64,000 bases of DNA from CAYMZZ01 sp046297935 (GCA_046297935.1 JBKBHA010000002.1:186001-250000); one strand, 5' to 3'. Positions 52,676-61,116 are shown, numbered from the stretch's first letter. Numbers and translations are program-made. Notes: a model not told the origin generated them from the sequence alone.

Positions 52676-54652
52676 TTATTTATAGCTTCTCTGCGACGGC
52701 TTGGCCACTTCAAAGCTCAGTTCTTCTTTGTGCAATTGCCAGTTATGATCGCCTTTGAATTCCCAGGCGGCCACATAGGCATAGTCCTGATCATTTCGTT
52801 TTGCTTCGCCCTCTTCGGTCTGGCTTTCTTCACGGAAATGACCTCCACAGCTTTCGTTGCGGTTCAAGGCATCAATGCACATCAATTCGCCTAATTCTAT
52901 AAAGTCCGCAACGCGACCAGCTTTATCGAGTTCAGGATTCATTTCATTGATGTCGCCAGGGATACGTACATCGGACCAGAATTCTTTTTTCAACTGTTGA
53001 ATCTCCTGGATAGCTTCTTTCAATCCCTGTTCGTTTCGCGCCATGCCACATTTTTCCCACATGATTTTGCCGAGACGCTTGTGGAAACTTTCCACTGTTT
53101 GCTTTCCGCCGATTCCTTTCAATGTCTGAAGGCGTTCTGCTACCGATTTTTCAGCTTCATTAAACGCCTCGTGCGATGTTGGTATTGGTTTGGACGCAAT
53201 TTCATCGGCCAGGTAATTACCAATCGTATACGGTATCACAAAATAACCATCGGCAAGGCCCTGCATCAAGGCCGAGGCGCCAAGGCGGTTTGCACCGTGA
53301 TCGCTGAAGTTAGCTTCGCCGAGCGCATACAAGCCTTTTACAGAAGTCATCAATTCGTAATCAACCCAGAGTCCGCCCATGGTATAGTGAACAGCCGGAT
53401 AAATACGCATTGGTACTTCATATGGATTTTCGCCGGTAATCTTTTCGTACATATCGAAAAGGTTGCCGTATTCTTCCTTAACAACTTCTTTACCCAGGCG
53501 CACAAGTGTAGCTTCGTCGGGGTTTTGAATACCAAGTTTGTTAGCTTCTGCTCTGCCGTATTTGTTGATCAGGTTAGACCGGAAATCCAGATAAACGGCC
53601 TGTTTGGTGGTTCCCACACCATAACCTGCATCGCAACGTTCCTTTGCGGCCCGCGAGGCTACGTCGCGGGGAACAAGGTTACCAAAGGCAGGATAGCGAC
53701 GTTCCAGATAGTAATCGCGTTCATCTTCGGGAATATCGTTTGGTCGGCGGTTGTCGTTCTTTTGTTTGGGCACCCAGATACGGCCATCGTTTCGCAGCGA
53801 TTCCGACATCAGGGTCAGTTTGCTTTGATGATCGCCAGAGACCGGAATACAGGTAGGGTGAATTTGGGTAAAACAGGGGTTACCGAAAAAAGCACCTTTT
53901 TTATGTGCCTTCCATGCAGCAGTAACATTGCTACCCATGGCGTTCGTTGAAAGGTAAAACACGTTGCCGTAGCCGCCGGAACAAAGCAAAACAGCATGGC
54001 CAAAGAATCGCTCGAGTTGGCCAGTCACCAGGTTGCGTGCAATGATGCCTCTGGCTTTACCATCAATGATTACCACTTCGAGCATTTCGTGGCGCGAGTA
54101 CATCTTCACATTGCCCAATGCTACCTGACGCTCCAGGGCCTGGTAGGCTCCAATCAACAACTGCTGACCAGTTTGGCCCGCAGCGTAGAAAGTTCTTTTA
54201 ACCTGAGTGCCACCAAAAGATCGGTTATTTAGCAATCCGCCATATTCCCGAGCAAATGGTACACCCTGAGCAACGCACTGGTCAATGATGTTTACGCTCA
54301 CTTCTGCCAGGCGGTGTACATTCGCTTCGCGGGCGCGGTAGTCGCCACCTTTAATGGTATCGTAAAAAAGGCGAAATACTGAGTCGCCATCATTTTGATA
54401 ATTCTTTGCCGCGTTGATTCCGCCCTGGGCAGCAATGGAGTGTGCCCTTCGTGGTGAATCCTGAAAGCAGAACGCTTTTACCTGGTATCCCAACTCGCCA
54501 AGTGCAGCGGCGGCCGATGCGCCTGCCAGGCCCGTGCCTACTACAATGATTTCAAGTTTGCGTTTGTTGGCAGGGTTAACCAGTTTGCAGTGACCTTTGT
54601 AGTCGGTCCATTTATCGTTGAGCGGTCCTGCGGGAATTTTTGAATCGAGCAT
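52676..54652 (-). CDS. sdhA: Succinate dehydrogenase/fumarate reductase flavoprotein subunit
   Basis: 658 residues. FAD is held by IIVVGTGLAGASAAAALGEL and bound covalently through the His in RRAHSIAAQGGINAAKN. The substrate-site Arg/His motifs are in the capping domain (HYTMGGLWVDYELMTS, ANFSDHGANRLGASALMQGL). It oxidises succinate to fumarate (or the reverse) on the cytoplasmic face. It follows sdhC after 52 bases. Its TAA stop is part of the terminal repeat of the inserted element. The length and sequence fit the Bacteroidota type with a single membrane subunit. Confidence 0.96.
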   Translation of the reverse strand: MLDSKIPAGPLNDKWTDYKGHCKLVNPANKRKLEIIVVGTGLAGASAAAALGELGYQVKAFCFQDSPRRAHSIAAQGGINAAKNYQNDGDSVFRLFYDTIKGGDYRAREANVHRLAEVSVNIIDQCVAQGVPFAREYGGLLNNRSFGGTQVKRTFYAAGQTGQQLLIGAYQALERQVALGNVKMYSRHEMLEVVIIDGKARGIIARNLVTGQLERFFGHAVLLCSGGYGNVFYLSTNAMGSNVTAAWKAHKKGAFFGNPCFTQIHPTCIPVSGDHQSKLTLMSESLRNDGRIWVPKQKNDNRRPNDIPEDERDYYLERRYPAFGNLVPRDVASRAAKERCDAGYGVGTTKQAVYLDFRSNLINKYGRAEANKLGIQNPDEATLVRLGKEVVKEEYGNLFDMYEKITGENPYEVPMRIYPAVHYTMGGLWVDYELMTSVKGLYALGEANFSDHGANRLGASALMQGLADGYFVIPYTIGNYLADEIASKPIPTSHEAFNEAEKSVAERLQTLKGIGGKQTVESFHKRLGKIMWEKCGMARNEQGLKEAIQEIQQLKKEFWSDVRIPGDINEMNPELDKAGRVADFIELGELMCIDALNRNESCGGHFREESQTEEGEAKRNDQDYAYVAAWEFKGDHNWQLHKEELSFEVAKPSQRSYK

Positions 54653-54704
54653 ACAGAAATTTATTTGTCGCTATTCAGAAAGGAGTCTTTGTAGATCCGG
54701 GTCA

Positions 54705-55394
54705 TCAGGATATCCATCCCAAGTGAATACTTACCGGCATTAATGCAAATGTGAGAGGTACCACAATTGAAAATCCGGCGCCCAGTGCGCTGATCAGGCG
54801 TATGTATTTGTGATTGCTGAGACCCAGAGTACGGAAAGCACTCTGAAAGCCATGCAGCAGGTGCCATGCCAGCGAGATACAGCCCAGCACGTACAACACC
54901 ACAATCAAAGCTCCACTGCTGCTGGTAAACACCGCCACCATTTCACCATACAAATCATGGTGATTGGGATTATAGGCGGCAGGTTCAAGGCCCGTGATAC
55001 GGGAGGGTACCCAAAAATGCCAGATATGCATGATCAGAAACAGCAGCAATAAGGTACCCAACAGGCCCATACTACGGCTATACCATTTGCTTCCTTTATT
55101 TCCCATTGGCACTGCATAGCCCTGGCGACGCCTGGCTCGATTTTGCAGCTCGAGCGCATAACCCTGATAAATGTGCAACAAAAAACCCGCAAACAGGCCA
55201 ATTTCCAGAATGCGGGGTACAATATTAGAGCCCATGAAGTCGGCAGCCTTGTTGAACATCACGCCACCATCGTTCGCCCAAATACAGGCATTCAATCCAA
55301 CATGCACGATCAGGAACAGAATCAAAAAAATGCCCGTCAGACTCATGACCAGTTTCTTGCCAATGGAGGATGTAAAAAATTCAGACCATTTCAT
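54705..55394 (-). CDS. sdhC: Succinate dehydrogenase cytochrome b subunit
   Basis: 229 residues with five membrane segments, the type B single-subunit anchor that carries two haems and replaces the SdhC/SdhD pair. Haem-ligand His candidates are in LIVHVGLNACIWANDG, LLHIYQGYALELQNRARRR, LFLIMHIWHFWVPSRI and ISLAWHLLHGFQSAFRTLGL. The end ALMPVSIHLGWIS is short. It heads the sdhC-sdhA-sdhB operon and has a candidate -7 box just upstream. Confidence 0.93.
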   Translation of the reverse strand: MKWSEFFTSSIGKKLVMSLTGIFLILFLIVHVGLNACIWANDGGVMFNKAADFMGSNIVPRILEIGLFAGFLLHIYQGYALELQNRARRRQGYAVPMGNKGSKWYSRSMGLLGTLLLLFLIMHIWHFWVPSRITGLEPAAYNPNHHDLYGEMVAVFTSSSGALIVVLYVLGCISLAWHLLHGFQSAFRTLGLSNHKYIRLISALGAGFSIVVPLTFALMPVSIHLGWIS

Positions 55395-55426
55395 ATGCAG
55401 TACAAACTAGTGTTTATTGGTTTTCG

Positions 55427-55434
55427 CAAAAATA
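55427..55434 (-). promoter_or_regulatory. Candidate -7 box of the sdh operon
   Basis: Minus-strand TATTTTTG, exact -7 match, 33 bases before the sdhC ATG. The -33 position has only a weak TTTA. Confidence 0.4.
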
Positions 55435-55468
55435 ACATCGGAACGTCAAAGATGTGTAAAAAGTTTTT

Positions 55469-56032
55469 TTAATGCAGCCTCGCCAACTGCTCGTTATCTA
55501 TCTTCTTAAACAGGTGAAATGGCTTATAAGTTCGCCAGTTATCGAGTTCTATCAATTCAATATACCGGTTCAAATGCGCCCGTTTAAAATCGTATTGGGT
55601 TTGGTCGGGCATGTTTAAACAAACTACCCAGCCATTTTCTTCTGCTACCTCGTCGAAAAGTTCTTCATAATAGTCGGCTCCGTCGCTGTGAAAGTTCAGC
55701 ACATTCTCTCCAATCAGTATGAATTTATGAATATGCTCATACATGAATTTTTCTAATACCTCCCGTTTAAGCTCCATGATATCATTTTCAACGGCGTCGT
55801 TCCACTCTCCAATCAATTCGATGATTGCATAGCCTTCATCGTAATCTGCAAGCAGCACTTTCAAATAAAGCGTACGACTTCCGAAATCATCCCATTGAGG
55901 ATGGATATAATAATTATAAACCGTCTGGGAATATTCAAACTCAGAGTAATCCTTGCCGAAAAAGGGCGAACGCGGATCATCTTCGCTGGTGTAAATATGC
56001 CGCCAATTGTAGAATGGTTCAAGCGTATGCAT
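55469..56032 (-). CDS. Conserved protein of unknown function
   Basis: 187 residues from the ATG at 56032. The open frame extends to 56239, but that part is translated from the heptamer array (repeated HSPLSTPHSPFTS) and is not credible coding sequence. The protein is acidic and aromatic-rich (YNYYIHPQWDDFGSRTLYLK, YEELFDEVAEENGWVVCLN), without signal peptide or membrane segment. I do not recognise a named domain; the composition suggests a folded cytoplasmic protein. It lies downstream of thrC on the same strand, but a repeat element and a candidate promoter separate them. Confidence 0.7.
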   Translation of the reverse strand: MHTLEPFYNWRHIYTSEDDPRSPFFGKDYSEFEYSQTVYNYYIHPQWDDFGSRTLYLKVLLADYDEGYAIIELIGEWNDAVENDIMELKREVLEKFMYEHIHKFILIGENVLNFHSDGADYYEELFDEVAEENGWVVCLNMPDQTQYDFKRAHLNRYIELIELDNWRTYKPFHLFKKIDNEQLARLH

Positions 56033-56044
56033 AGGGATATAGTG

Positions 56045-56052
56045 CAAAGATA
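56045..56052 (-). promoter_or_regulatory. Candidate -7 box of the unknown-protein gene
   Basis: Minus-strand TATCTTTG, exact -7 match, 12 bases before the ATG at 56032. The heptamer array begins right behind it and occupies the -33 position. Confidence 0.4.
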
Positions 56053-56060
56053 CTGGGAAA

Positions 56061-56390
56061 TGGGGAGAGGTGAATGGTGAGTGGGGAGTGGAGAGAGGTG
56101 AATGGTGAGTGGGGAGTGGAGAGAGGTGAGAGGTGAGAGGTGGGTGGAGAGTGGTGAGTGGGGTGATGTGTTCCAACACCGACCTTTTGGGAATAAAATA
56201 TTTCCCGTCTTCTACCGTAAAAAGTCTTTGGCCCTTCAATTCCCGAAAATGCCATAACCATTATTTATCGATTCCCCTCTCACCTTTCACCTCTCTCCTT
56301 TCACGCGGGCAACGCATGCGTTGCCCCTACCACTCTCCACTCACCTTTCACCTCTCACCTTTCACCTTTCACCTCTCACCTCTCCCCACC
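56061..56390. repeat. Inverted heptamer-array element between thrC and the unknown-protein gene
   Basis: Left array about 56061-56167: seven-base words (GTGAATG, GTGAGTG, GGGAGTG, GAGAGAG). Right array about 56277-56390: the complementary orientation (CTTTCAC, CTCTCAC, CTCTCCA), interrupted by a perfect 20-base palindrome at 56307-56326. The 109-base core between them is not palindromic and reads on the minus strand as a possible coding remnant (WHFRELKGQRLFTVEDGKYF, then IPKRSVLEH). The right array overlaps the last codons and stop of thrC. The 56033-56368 stretch contains no other gene. Confidence 0.8.
56307..56326. repeat. Perfect 20-base palindrome
   Basis: GGGCAACGCATGCGTTGCCC is fully self-complementary and lies inside the right heptamer array, breaking its word pattern. 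It may be a separate small insertion. Confidence 0.85.
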
Positions 56391-57676
56391 AAAATCTCCT
56401 TCAACTTCCCATATTGCGCCTCAATGGCCGTTGCTTTTTTGGTTTGTTTCAGTAGTGGCAGCAAACCAGGCGGGACTTTTACTTCCTGTTGCACGGCCTG
56501 TTTTATGGCGTCTGGAAACTTCACGGGGTGAGCCGTTTCCAGGAATATGCCTGCCTGCCCCGGGTGATTTTGCAGGTACCGGCGGAGTGCGCGATACGCT
56601 ACTGCGCCGTGCGGGTCGGCAAGATAGCTGAACTCCGACCACATTTCCCTAATGGCGTCAAGGGTATCGGCATCGGTCACCGTATCGGCCGACAACATTG
56701 ATTTTAAAACGGGCATCTGATGTCCCGTTATTTCCAGTATTCGAACAAAGTTGCTGGGATTACCAACGTCCATTGCATTGCTGAGTGTGGCCTCAGCTGG
56801 CCGGGGCTGCCATTGACCCGTTTTAAAATAATCAGCAACCATGTCGTTTTTATTGCAGGCCGCAATAAAATGGCGGATAGGCAGTCCTGATTCACGAGCC
56901 AGTATGCCTGCACAAATATTACCAAAATTACCACTCGGAACAGCGACCACCGGCGGTTCCATTTCGGCCGGCCACTGCTGCAGTGCGAAAAAATAATACA
57001 ATTGTTGTGGTAACCAGCGTGCCACGTTGATCGAGTTGGCTGAACTCAGGAAGAGGCCCTTTTGTAAATCAGGATCCGCAAAAGCCTGCTTCACCATTCG
57101 CTGGCAATCATCAAAACTTCCATTTACCTCCAGTGCACGGATATTTTCGCCTAAAGTAGTGAGCTGTTTTTCCTGAACGGGGCTCACCATTCCTTTAGGA
57201 TAAAGAATGCAGACTTCCACCCCGGGCACTTTGTAAAAACCATGGGCTACTGCTCCGCCCGTATCACCCGACGTAGCTACCAGGATGGTGACTGTTCGCT
57301 TTTCATCGCGAAGGAAATAGCTCAGGCAGCGACTCATGAAGCGGGCACCAACATCTTTAAAAGCCAGTGTTGGGCCATGAAATAATTCGAGGCACCAACA
57401 GTTGTGGCCAAGATGAATTAGCGGTATCGGGAAATTGAGCGTTTCAGCAAGTATCTGTTTCAATACGGGCTCCGGCATGCTGTTGCCGACATAAGGTTGC
57501 ATGACCCGGAAAGCCAGTTCCTCTCGCGAATAGGTCTTGATATTTCTGATTAATGCTTCGGGGACCTGCGGAATGTATTCTGGAAAATAAAGTCCAGTGT
57601 CTGGAGCCTGTCCGTTAATAGCCGCGTCACGAAAACTGACGGGCGGCGAGTGTCGGTTGGTGCTATAGTATTGCAA
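56369..57676 (-). CDS. thrC: Threonine synthase
   Basis: 435 residues from a TTG at 57676, chosen because QYYSTNRHSPPVSF is the family N-terminus; another TTG at 57712 would overlap thrB, and no early ATG exists. The PLP lysine is in HGPTLAFKDVGARFMSRCLS and the phosphate-binding loop in VATSGDTGGAVAHGFYKVPG. It converts O-phosphohomoserine to threonine. The last residues VGRGER and the stop are read from the heptamer array, so the array has replaced or trimmed the original C-terminus. The gap to thrB is 19 bases, the same as between thrA and thrB. Confidence 0.95.
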   Translation of the reverse strand: MQYYSTNRHSPPVSFRDAAINGQAPDTGLYFPEYIPQVPEALIRNIKTYSREELAFRVMQPYVGNSMPEPVLKQILAETLNFPIPLIHLGHNCWCLELFHGPTLAFKDVGARFMSRCLSYFLRDEKRTVTILVATSGDTGGAVAHGFYKVPGVEVCILYPKGMVSPVQEKQLTTLGENIRALEVNGSFDDCQRMVKQAFADPDLQKGLFLSSANSINVARWLPQQLYYFFALQQWPAEMEPPVVAVPSGNFGNICAGILARESGLPIRHFIAACNKNDMVADYFKTGQWQPRPAEATLSNAMDVGNPSNFVRILEITGHQMPVLKSMLSADTVTDADTLDAIREMWSEFSYLADPHGAVAYRALRRYLQNHPGQAGIFLETAHPVKFPDAIKQAVQQEVKVPPGLLPLLKQTKKATAIEAQYGKLKEILVGRGER

Positions 57677-57695
57677 TGGTGAGTTTTTAGATTTA

Positions 57696-58622
57696 TCAGT
57701 CAATGGTTTCAACAGACGCGCCCTGCTGGCGGATACGGGTTATATAGGTATGGAAATCTATACCCATTCGATGATATACTCCTCCCATTTCGGCGGCCAC
57801 TACCTCGGCTGTTTCTCTGGTACGGCTCAACATAAAAATGGAGGGACCGCTTCCGGAAATCCCACCGCCGAGGGCGCCAGCATCCTTTGATCGACGTTTC
57901 ACATCGTCGAAGCCTGGGATAAGAATACTTCTTACGGGTTCTATGATAACGTCTTCAAGTGATCGTCCGATCAGGTCGTAGTTGCTTGTCAAAAATCCTG
58001 TTACCAGACCAGCAATATTCCCCCACTGTTTTATGGCGTCTTTCAACAATACCTGTTGCCGGAGTATTTGGCGGGCATCTGAAGTGCGGACTTCAATTTG
58101 TGGATGCACCACCGAAACAAAAAGCGGTGGAGCCGAAATAGGTACGATATCGAGCGGATGAATAGAACGGATGAGGGTGACACCTCCCAAAATGCAGGGC
58201 GCGATATTGTCGGCATGCTTGACTCCTGAAGCGAGCTTCTCGCCGTACATGGCTAGCTGGATCAGGTCGTCGTTGGAAAACGGATGACCCAGCAAGGCCT
58301 GGGCGCCCACCGCCGCACCTGCTGCGCTGGCGGCACTGGAACCTATACCACTTCCGGGCTTGATCCTTTTTTCAATAATCACTTCAATACCTATGGTGGA
58401 ATTGACTTTTTCCAGAGCTGCGAGCAAAACCACTCCGGCTACATTCCGGGTCGGATCGGTAGGCAGGTTGTATTCATCCCGGTTGACAATTCGAACAGTT
58501 GGCTCGTCAATTAGTCGAAATTCCATTATATCACAGGGCTCGTCGAGTGCGAGTCCCAGAATATCAAACCCACATACGAGGTTGGCCACAGTGCCGGGTG
58601 CTTTTACAATAATTTTTTTCAT
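57696..58622 (-). CDS. thrB: Homoserine kinase
   Basis: 308 residues, a GHMP kinase that phosphorylates homoserine with ATP. The ATP loop is KPGSGIGSSAASAAGAAVGA, the N-terminal motif is KAPGTVANLVCGFDILGLAL, and the C-terminal motif is GALGGGISGSGPSIFMLSRT. It is the second gene of thrA-thrB-thrC, 19 bases after thrA. Confidence 0.96.
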   Translation of the reverse strand: MKKIIVKAPGTVANLVCGFDILGLALDEPCDIMEFRLIDEPTVRIVNRDEYNLPTDPTRNVAGVVLLAALEKVNSTIGIEVIIEKRIKPGSGIGSSAASAAGAAVGAQALLGHPFSNDDLIQLAMYGEKLASGVKHADNIAPCILGGVTLIRSIHPLDIVPISAPPLFVSVVHPQIEVRTSDARQILRQQVLLKDAIKQWGNIAGLVTGFLTSNYDLIGRSLEDVIIEPVRSILIPGFDDVKRRSKDAGALGGGISGSGPSIFMLSRTRETAEVVAAEMGGVYHRMGIDFHTYITRIRQQGASVETID

Positions 58623-58641
58623 AAATGGATGTGGTCATATT

Positions 58642-61080
58642 TTAGATACTGCGGAGAATGTCGGCAAAAACACCACTTGCTGTAACTTCGGCGCCCGCTC
58701 CGGCTCCTTTGATCACCAACGGCTGTTCGCTGTAGCGATCTGTATAAAACAATACAATGTTATCTTTCCCGTACAGGTGATATAGGTCATGAGCCGGATC
58801 AATATGCTGCAAGCCTACGCTTGCTTTGCCGTTGTGGAAAGAAGCTACAAATTTCAGTTTGCAGCCTGCCTGCTTTGCCTCGTTCAGCAATTGTTTGAAA
58901 TGAGCTTCTTCTTTCAACATACTGGTGTAAAAATCGCTTACCGATCCTGACATACAGGATTCGGGCATAAAACTCCGGTTTTCGATTCCTTCCATTTCCA
59001 GTTCGTGTCCCGATTCGCGTGCGAGGATCATGATCTTACGCATCACGTCGGTGCCGCCCAGATCCAGCCTCGGATCCGGTTCGGTATAGCCTTCCTCCTG
59101 GGCCTGTCGTACCACTTCGGAAAACGGCCGACTGCCGTCGTAGTGATTAAAGACAAAATTGAGTGTACCACTTAGTACGGCTTCAATACGATGAACCCGA
59201 TCGCCACTTCGCAACAGATCTTTCAGCGTGGCGATTACCGGCAGGCCAGCGCCGACATTAGTTTCGAACAGGAATTGGCAATTGAATTCATTTGCCAATT
59301 GCTTTAAACGCCGGTAATATTCCAGCGGCCCTGAGGCGGCAATCTTATTGCAGGCTACCACTGTTATACTTTTTGCCAAAAACTGGTCGTACACCAACGC
59401 CACCCGATCGTTTGCCGTAACGTCCACGAAAACCGAATTACGCAGATTGCGTTGTATGACCTGTTGTACAAATTGGTCGAGTTGCGATGATTCGCCTGCA
59501 TCCAGTTGCAGCTGCCAGTTGTTGAGGTCGAGGCCTTCTTCTTTAAAAACCATTCGTCGGCTATTTGTTAGTCCTACCACTCTTACCTGAAGGCGCATTT
59601 GTTCCTGCAAAAACGCGGCCTGCTGCTTCAACTGGGCCAATAGTCTGGTGCCAACGTTGCCCGAACCGGCCACAAAAAGGTTGATTTGCTTATAGCTTGT
59701 TTCAAAAAACTCTTCATGCAATACGTTGATCGCTTTGCGAACGTCGCGGGTAGCAACTACGGCGGAAATATTCTTTTCGGATGAACCCTGAGCGATGGCG
59801 CGAATGTTAATTGCGTTTCTACCCATTGCGCTGAACATGCGACCGCTGATGCCGGGATGGCTTTTCATTTGCTCACCTACCAATGCAACTATTGAAAGAT
59901 CGTTTTCTATAATTAACGGTTGTACTTTTTGAAGCATTATTTCGTGGGCAAATGCTGCATCCACCACTGCACGCGCTTTTTCGGCTACTTGCAGATCAAC
60001 TGCCACGCAAATAGAATGTTCTGAAGAGCTTTGGGTAATCAGAATCACATTTATTTTTTCGCCGCTGAGCGCCTCAAACAACCTTTTCGAAAAGCCGGGT
60101 ATGCCAATCATACCACTTCCTTCCAGGCTCAACAGTGCTATATTATTGATGCTCGAAATTCCCCTCACTATATTGCCATTCTGGTAGGGGTTTGCTTCAA
60201 TCAGCGTGCCGGCATCCTGTGGGGCAAACGTATTTTTGATCCATACCGGAATGCCTTTGCCCATGACGGGCTGGATGGTTGGTGGATAGATGACTTTGGC
60301 ACCAAAATGCGAAAGTTCCATCGCCTCCTGGTAAGATATACGGGGAATAATTCGGGCATTGGCTGCTAAGCGTGGGTCGGCCGTCATCATGCCGCTTACA
60401 TCTGTCCATATTTCAAGTACGCTGGCATCCAACGCAGCCGCCAAAATTGCTGCGGTAAAATCGGAGCCACCGCGACCCAATGTAGTTGTAATGCCCGCAG
60501 AGTCTGCTGCAATGAATCCGGGGATTACAAATACAGTTGCTGTTTGCTGCTCAAACCAACTTTGTATTTGTCGATTGCTGCTTTCATAGTCTACCTCGGC
60601 CGCCGTGTAATTAGCGTTGGTTACGATGAGTTCCCTGGCATCCTTCCATTGGTTAGGTATCGATTCTGTGAGGCATTTGGCAGATACCAGTTGCGACGAT
60701 AACCATTCGCCATAGCTGGCGATTCGGTCTTTTGACCTGGGAGTGAGTTCGCGAAGCAGAAAAATGCCATTGCAAAGGTCTTCCAGTTCGTTGCAGGACT
60801 TTTTTACCAGGCTGAGCAGTGCGCTCTGCCGGTCGATTGGTATTAATTGTTTAACGGCCTGAAGATGGCGTTGTTCCACTTCGAATAGACGCTGGCGAAA
60901 GTCTTCATTTCCATCGGAAGCCAGTGTTGCTGCTTGCAACAACAAATCGGTTACGCCGCCGAGGGCAGACACTACCACGATTGTTCTATTTTTTTCAGCG
61001 GCCTGCTTAACAATAGCAGCCACCTTGTTGATATTTTCGGCATTGGCTACACTGGTACCGCCAAATTTTAGCACTTGCAT
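58642..61080 (-). CDS. thrA: Bifunctional aspartate kinase / homoserine dehydrogenase
   Basis: 812 residues. The aspartate kinase part is about 1-290 (MQVLKFGGTSVANAENINKV, GRGGSDFTAAILAAALDASV), ACT regulatory domains are at about 310-455 (the site of threonine feedback in E. coli ThrA), and homoserine dehydrogenase fills 460-812 (NLFVAGSGNVGTRLLAQL, FETNVGAGLPVIATLKDLLR, EAVLSGTLNFVF). It catalyses the first and third steps from aspartate to homoserine. It heads the thr operon; a Thr/Ile-rich leader peptide lies 100 bases upstream. Confidence 0.96.
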   Translation of the reverse strand: MQVLKFGGTSVANAENINKVAAIVKQAAEKNRTIVVVSALGGVTDLLLQAATLASDGNEDFRQRLFEVEQRHLQAVKQLIPIDRQSALLSLVKKSCNELEDLCNGIFLLRELTPRSKDRIASYGEWLSSQLVSAKCLTESIPNQWKDARELIVTNANYTAAEVDYESSNRQIQSWFEQQTATVFVIPGFIAADSAGITTTLGRGGSDFTAAILAAALDASVLEIWTDVSGMMTADPRLAANARIIPRISYQEAMELSHFGAKVIYPPTIQPVMGKGIPVWIKNTFAPQDAGTLIEANPYQNGNIVRGISSINNIALLSLEGSGMIGIPGFSKRLFEALSGEKINVILITQSSSEHSICVAVDLQVAEKARAVVDAAFAHEIMLQKVQPLIIENDLSIVALVGEQMKSHPGISGRMFSAMGRNAINIRAIAQGSSEKNISAVVATRDVRKAINVLHEEFFETSYKQINLFVAGSGNVGTRLLAQLKQQAAFLQEQMRLQVRVVGLTNSRRMVFKEEGLDLNNWQLQLDAGESSQLDQFVQQVIQRNLRNSVFVDVTANDRVALVYDQFLAKSITVVACNKIAASGPLEYYRRLKQLANEFNCQFLFETNVGAGLPVIATLKDLLRSGDRVHRIEAVLSGTLNFVFNHYDGSRPFSEVVRQAQEEGYTEPDPRLDLGGTDVMRKIMILARESGHELEMEGIENRSFMPESCMSGSVSDFYTSMLKEEAHFKQLLNEAKQAGCKLKFVASFHNGKASVGLQHIDPAHDLYHLYGKDNIVLFYTDRYSEQPLVIKGAGAGAEVTASGVFADILRSI

Positions 61081-61116
61081 GTATATTGTATAAACGTGAA
61101 AAGTAAAATGAGTGTG

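Larger units (their letters stand above)
52104..52678 (-). mobile_element. Inserted element with four-helix-bundle gene and inverted word-array ends
   Basis: The element lies between sdhA and sdhB. Its ends are inverted copies of TAATGTGCAAATGTG. Left array 52104-52140 and right array 52631-52678 are made of eight-base words (AAATGTGC, AAATGTGG, AAATGTGA) in opposite orientation. Inside are one gene (52175-52519) and a perfect 16-base palindrome (52614-52629). The right end includes the sdhA stop codon TAA. I see no transposase and no clear target-site duplication. The layout (ORF inside long inverted ends) is like the intervening sequences found in some 23S rRNA genes, but outside rRNA. Confidence 0.75.

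Noticed and set aside
52997..53950. A 317-codon open frame on the plus strand
   Set aside because: It lies wholly antisense to sdhA, whose motifs are complete. The translation has no recognisable domain and is rich in Phe, His and Val as expected for a complement of coding sequence.
56019..56261. A minus-strand frame with repeated Ser-Pro-Leu-Thr-His motifs
   Set aside because: It is read from the heptamer array; the apparent low-complexity protein is a consequence of the DNA repeat.
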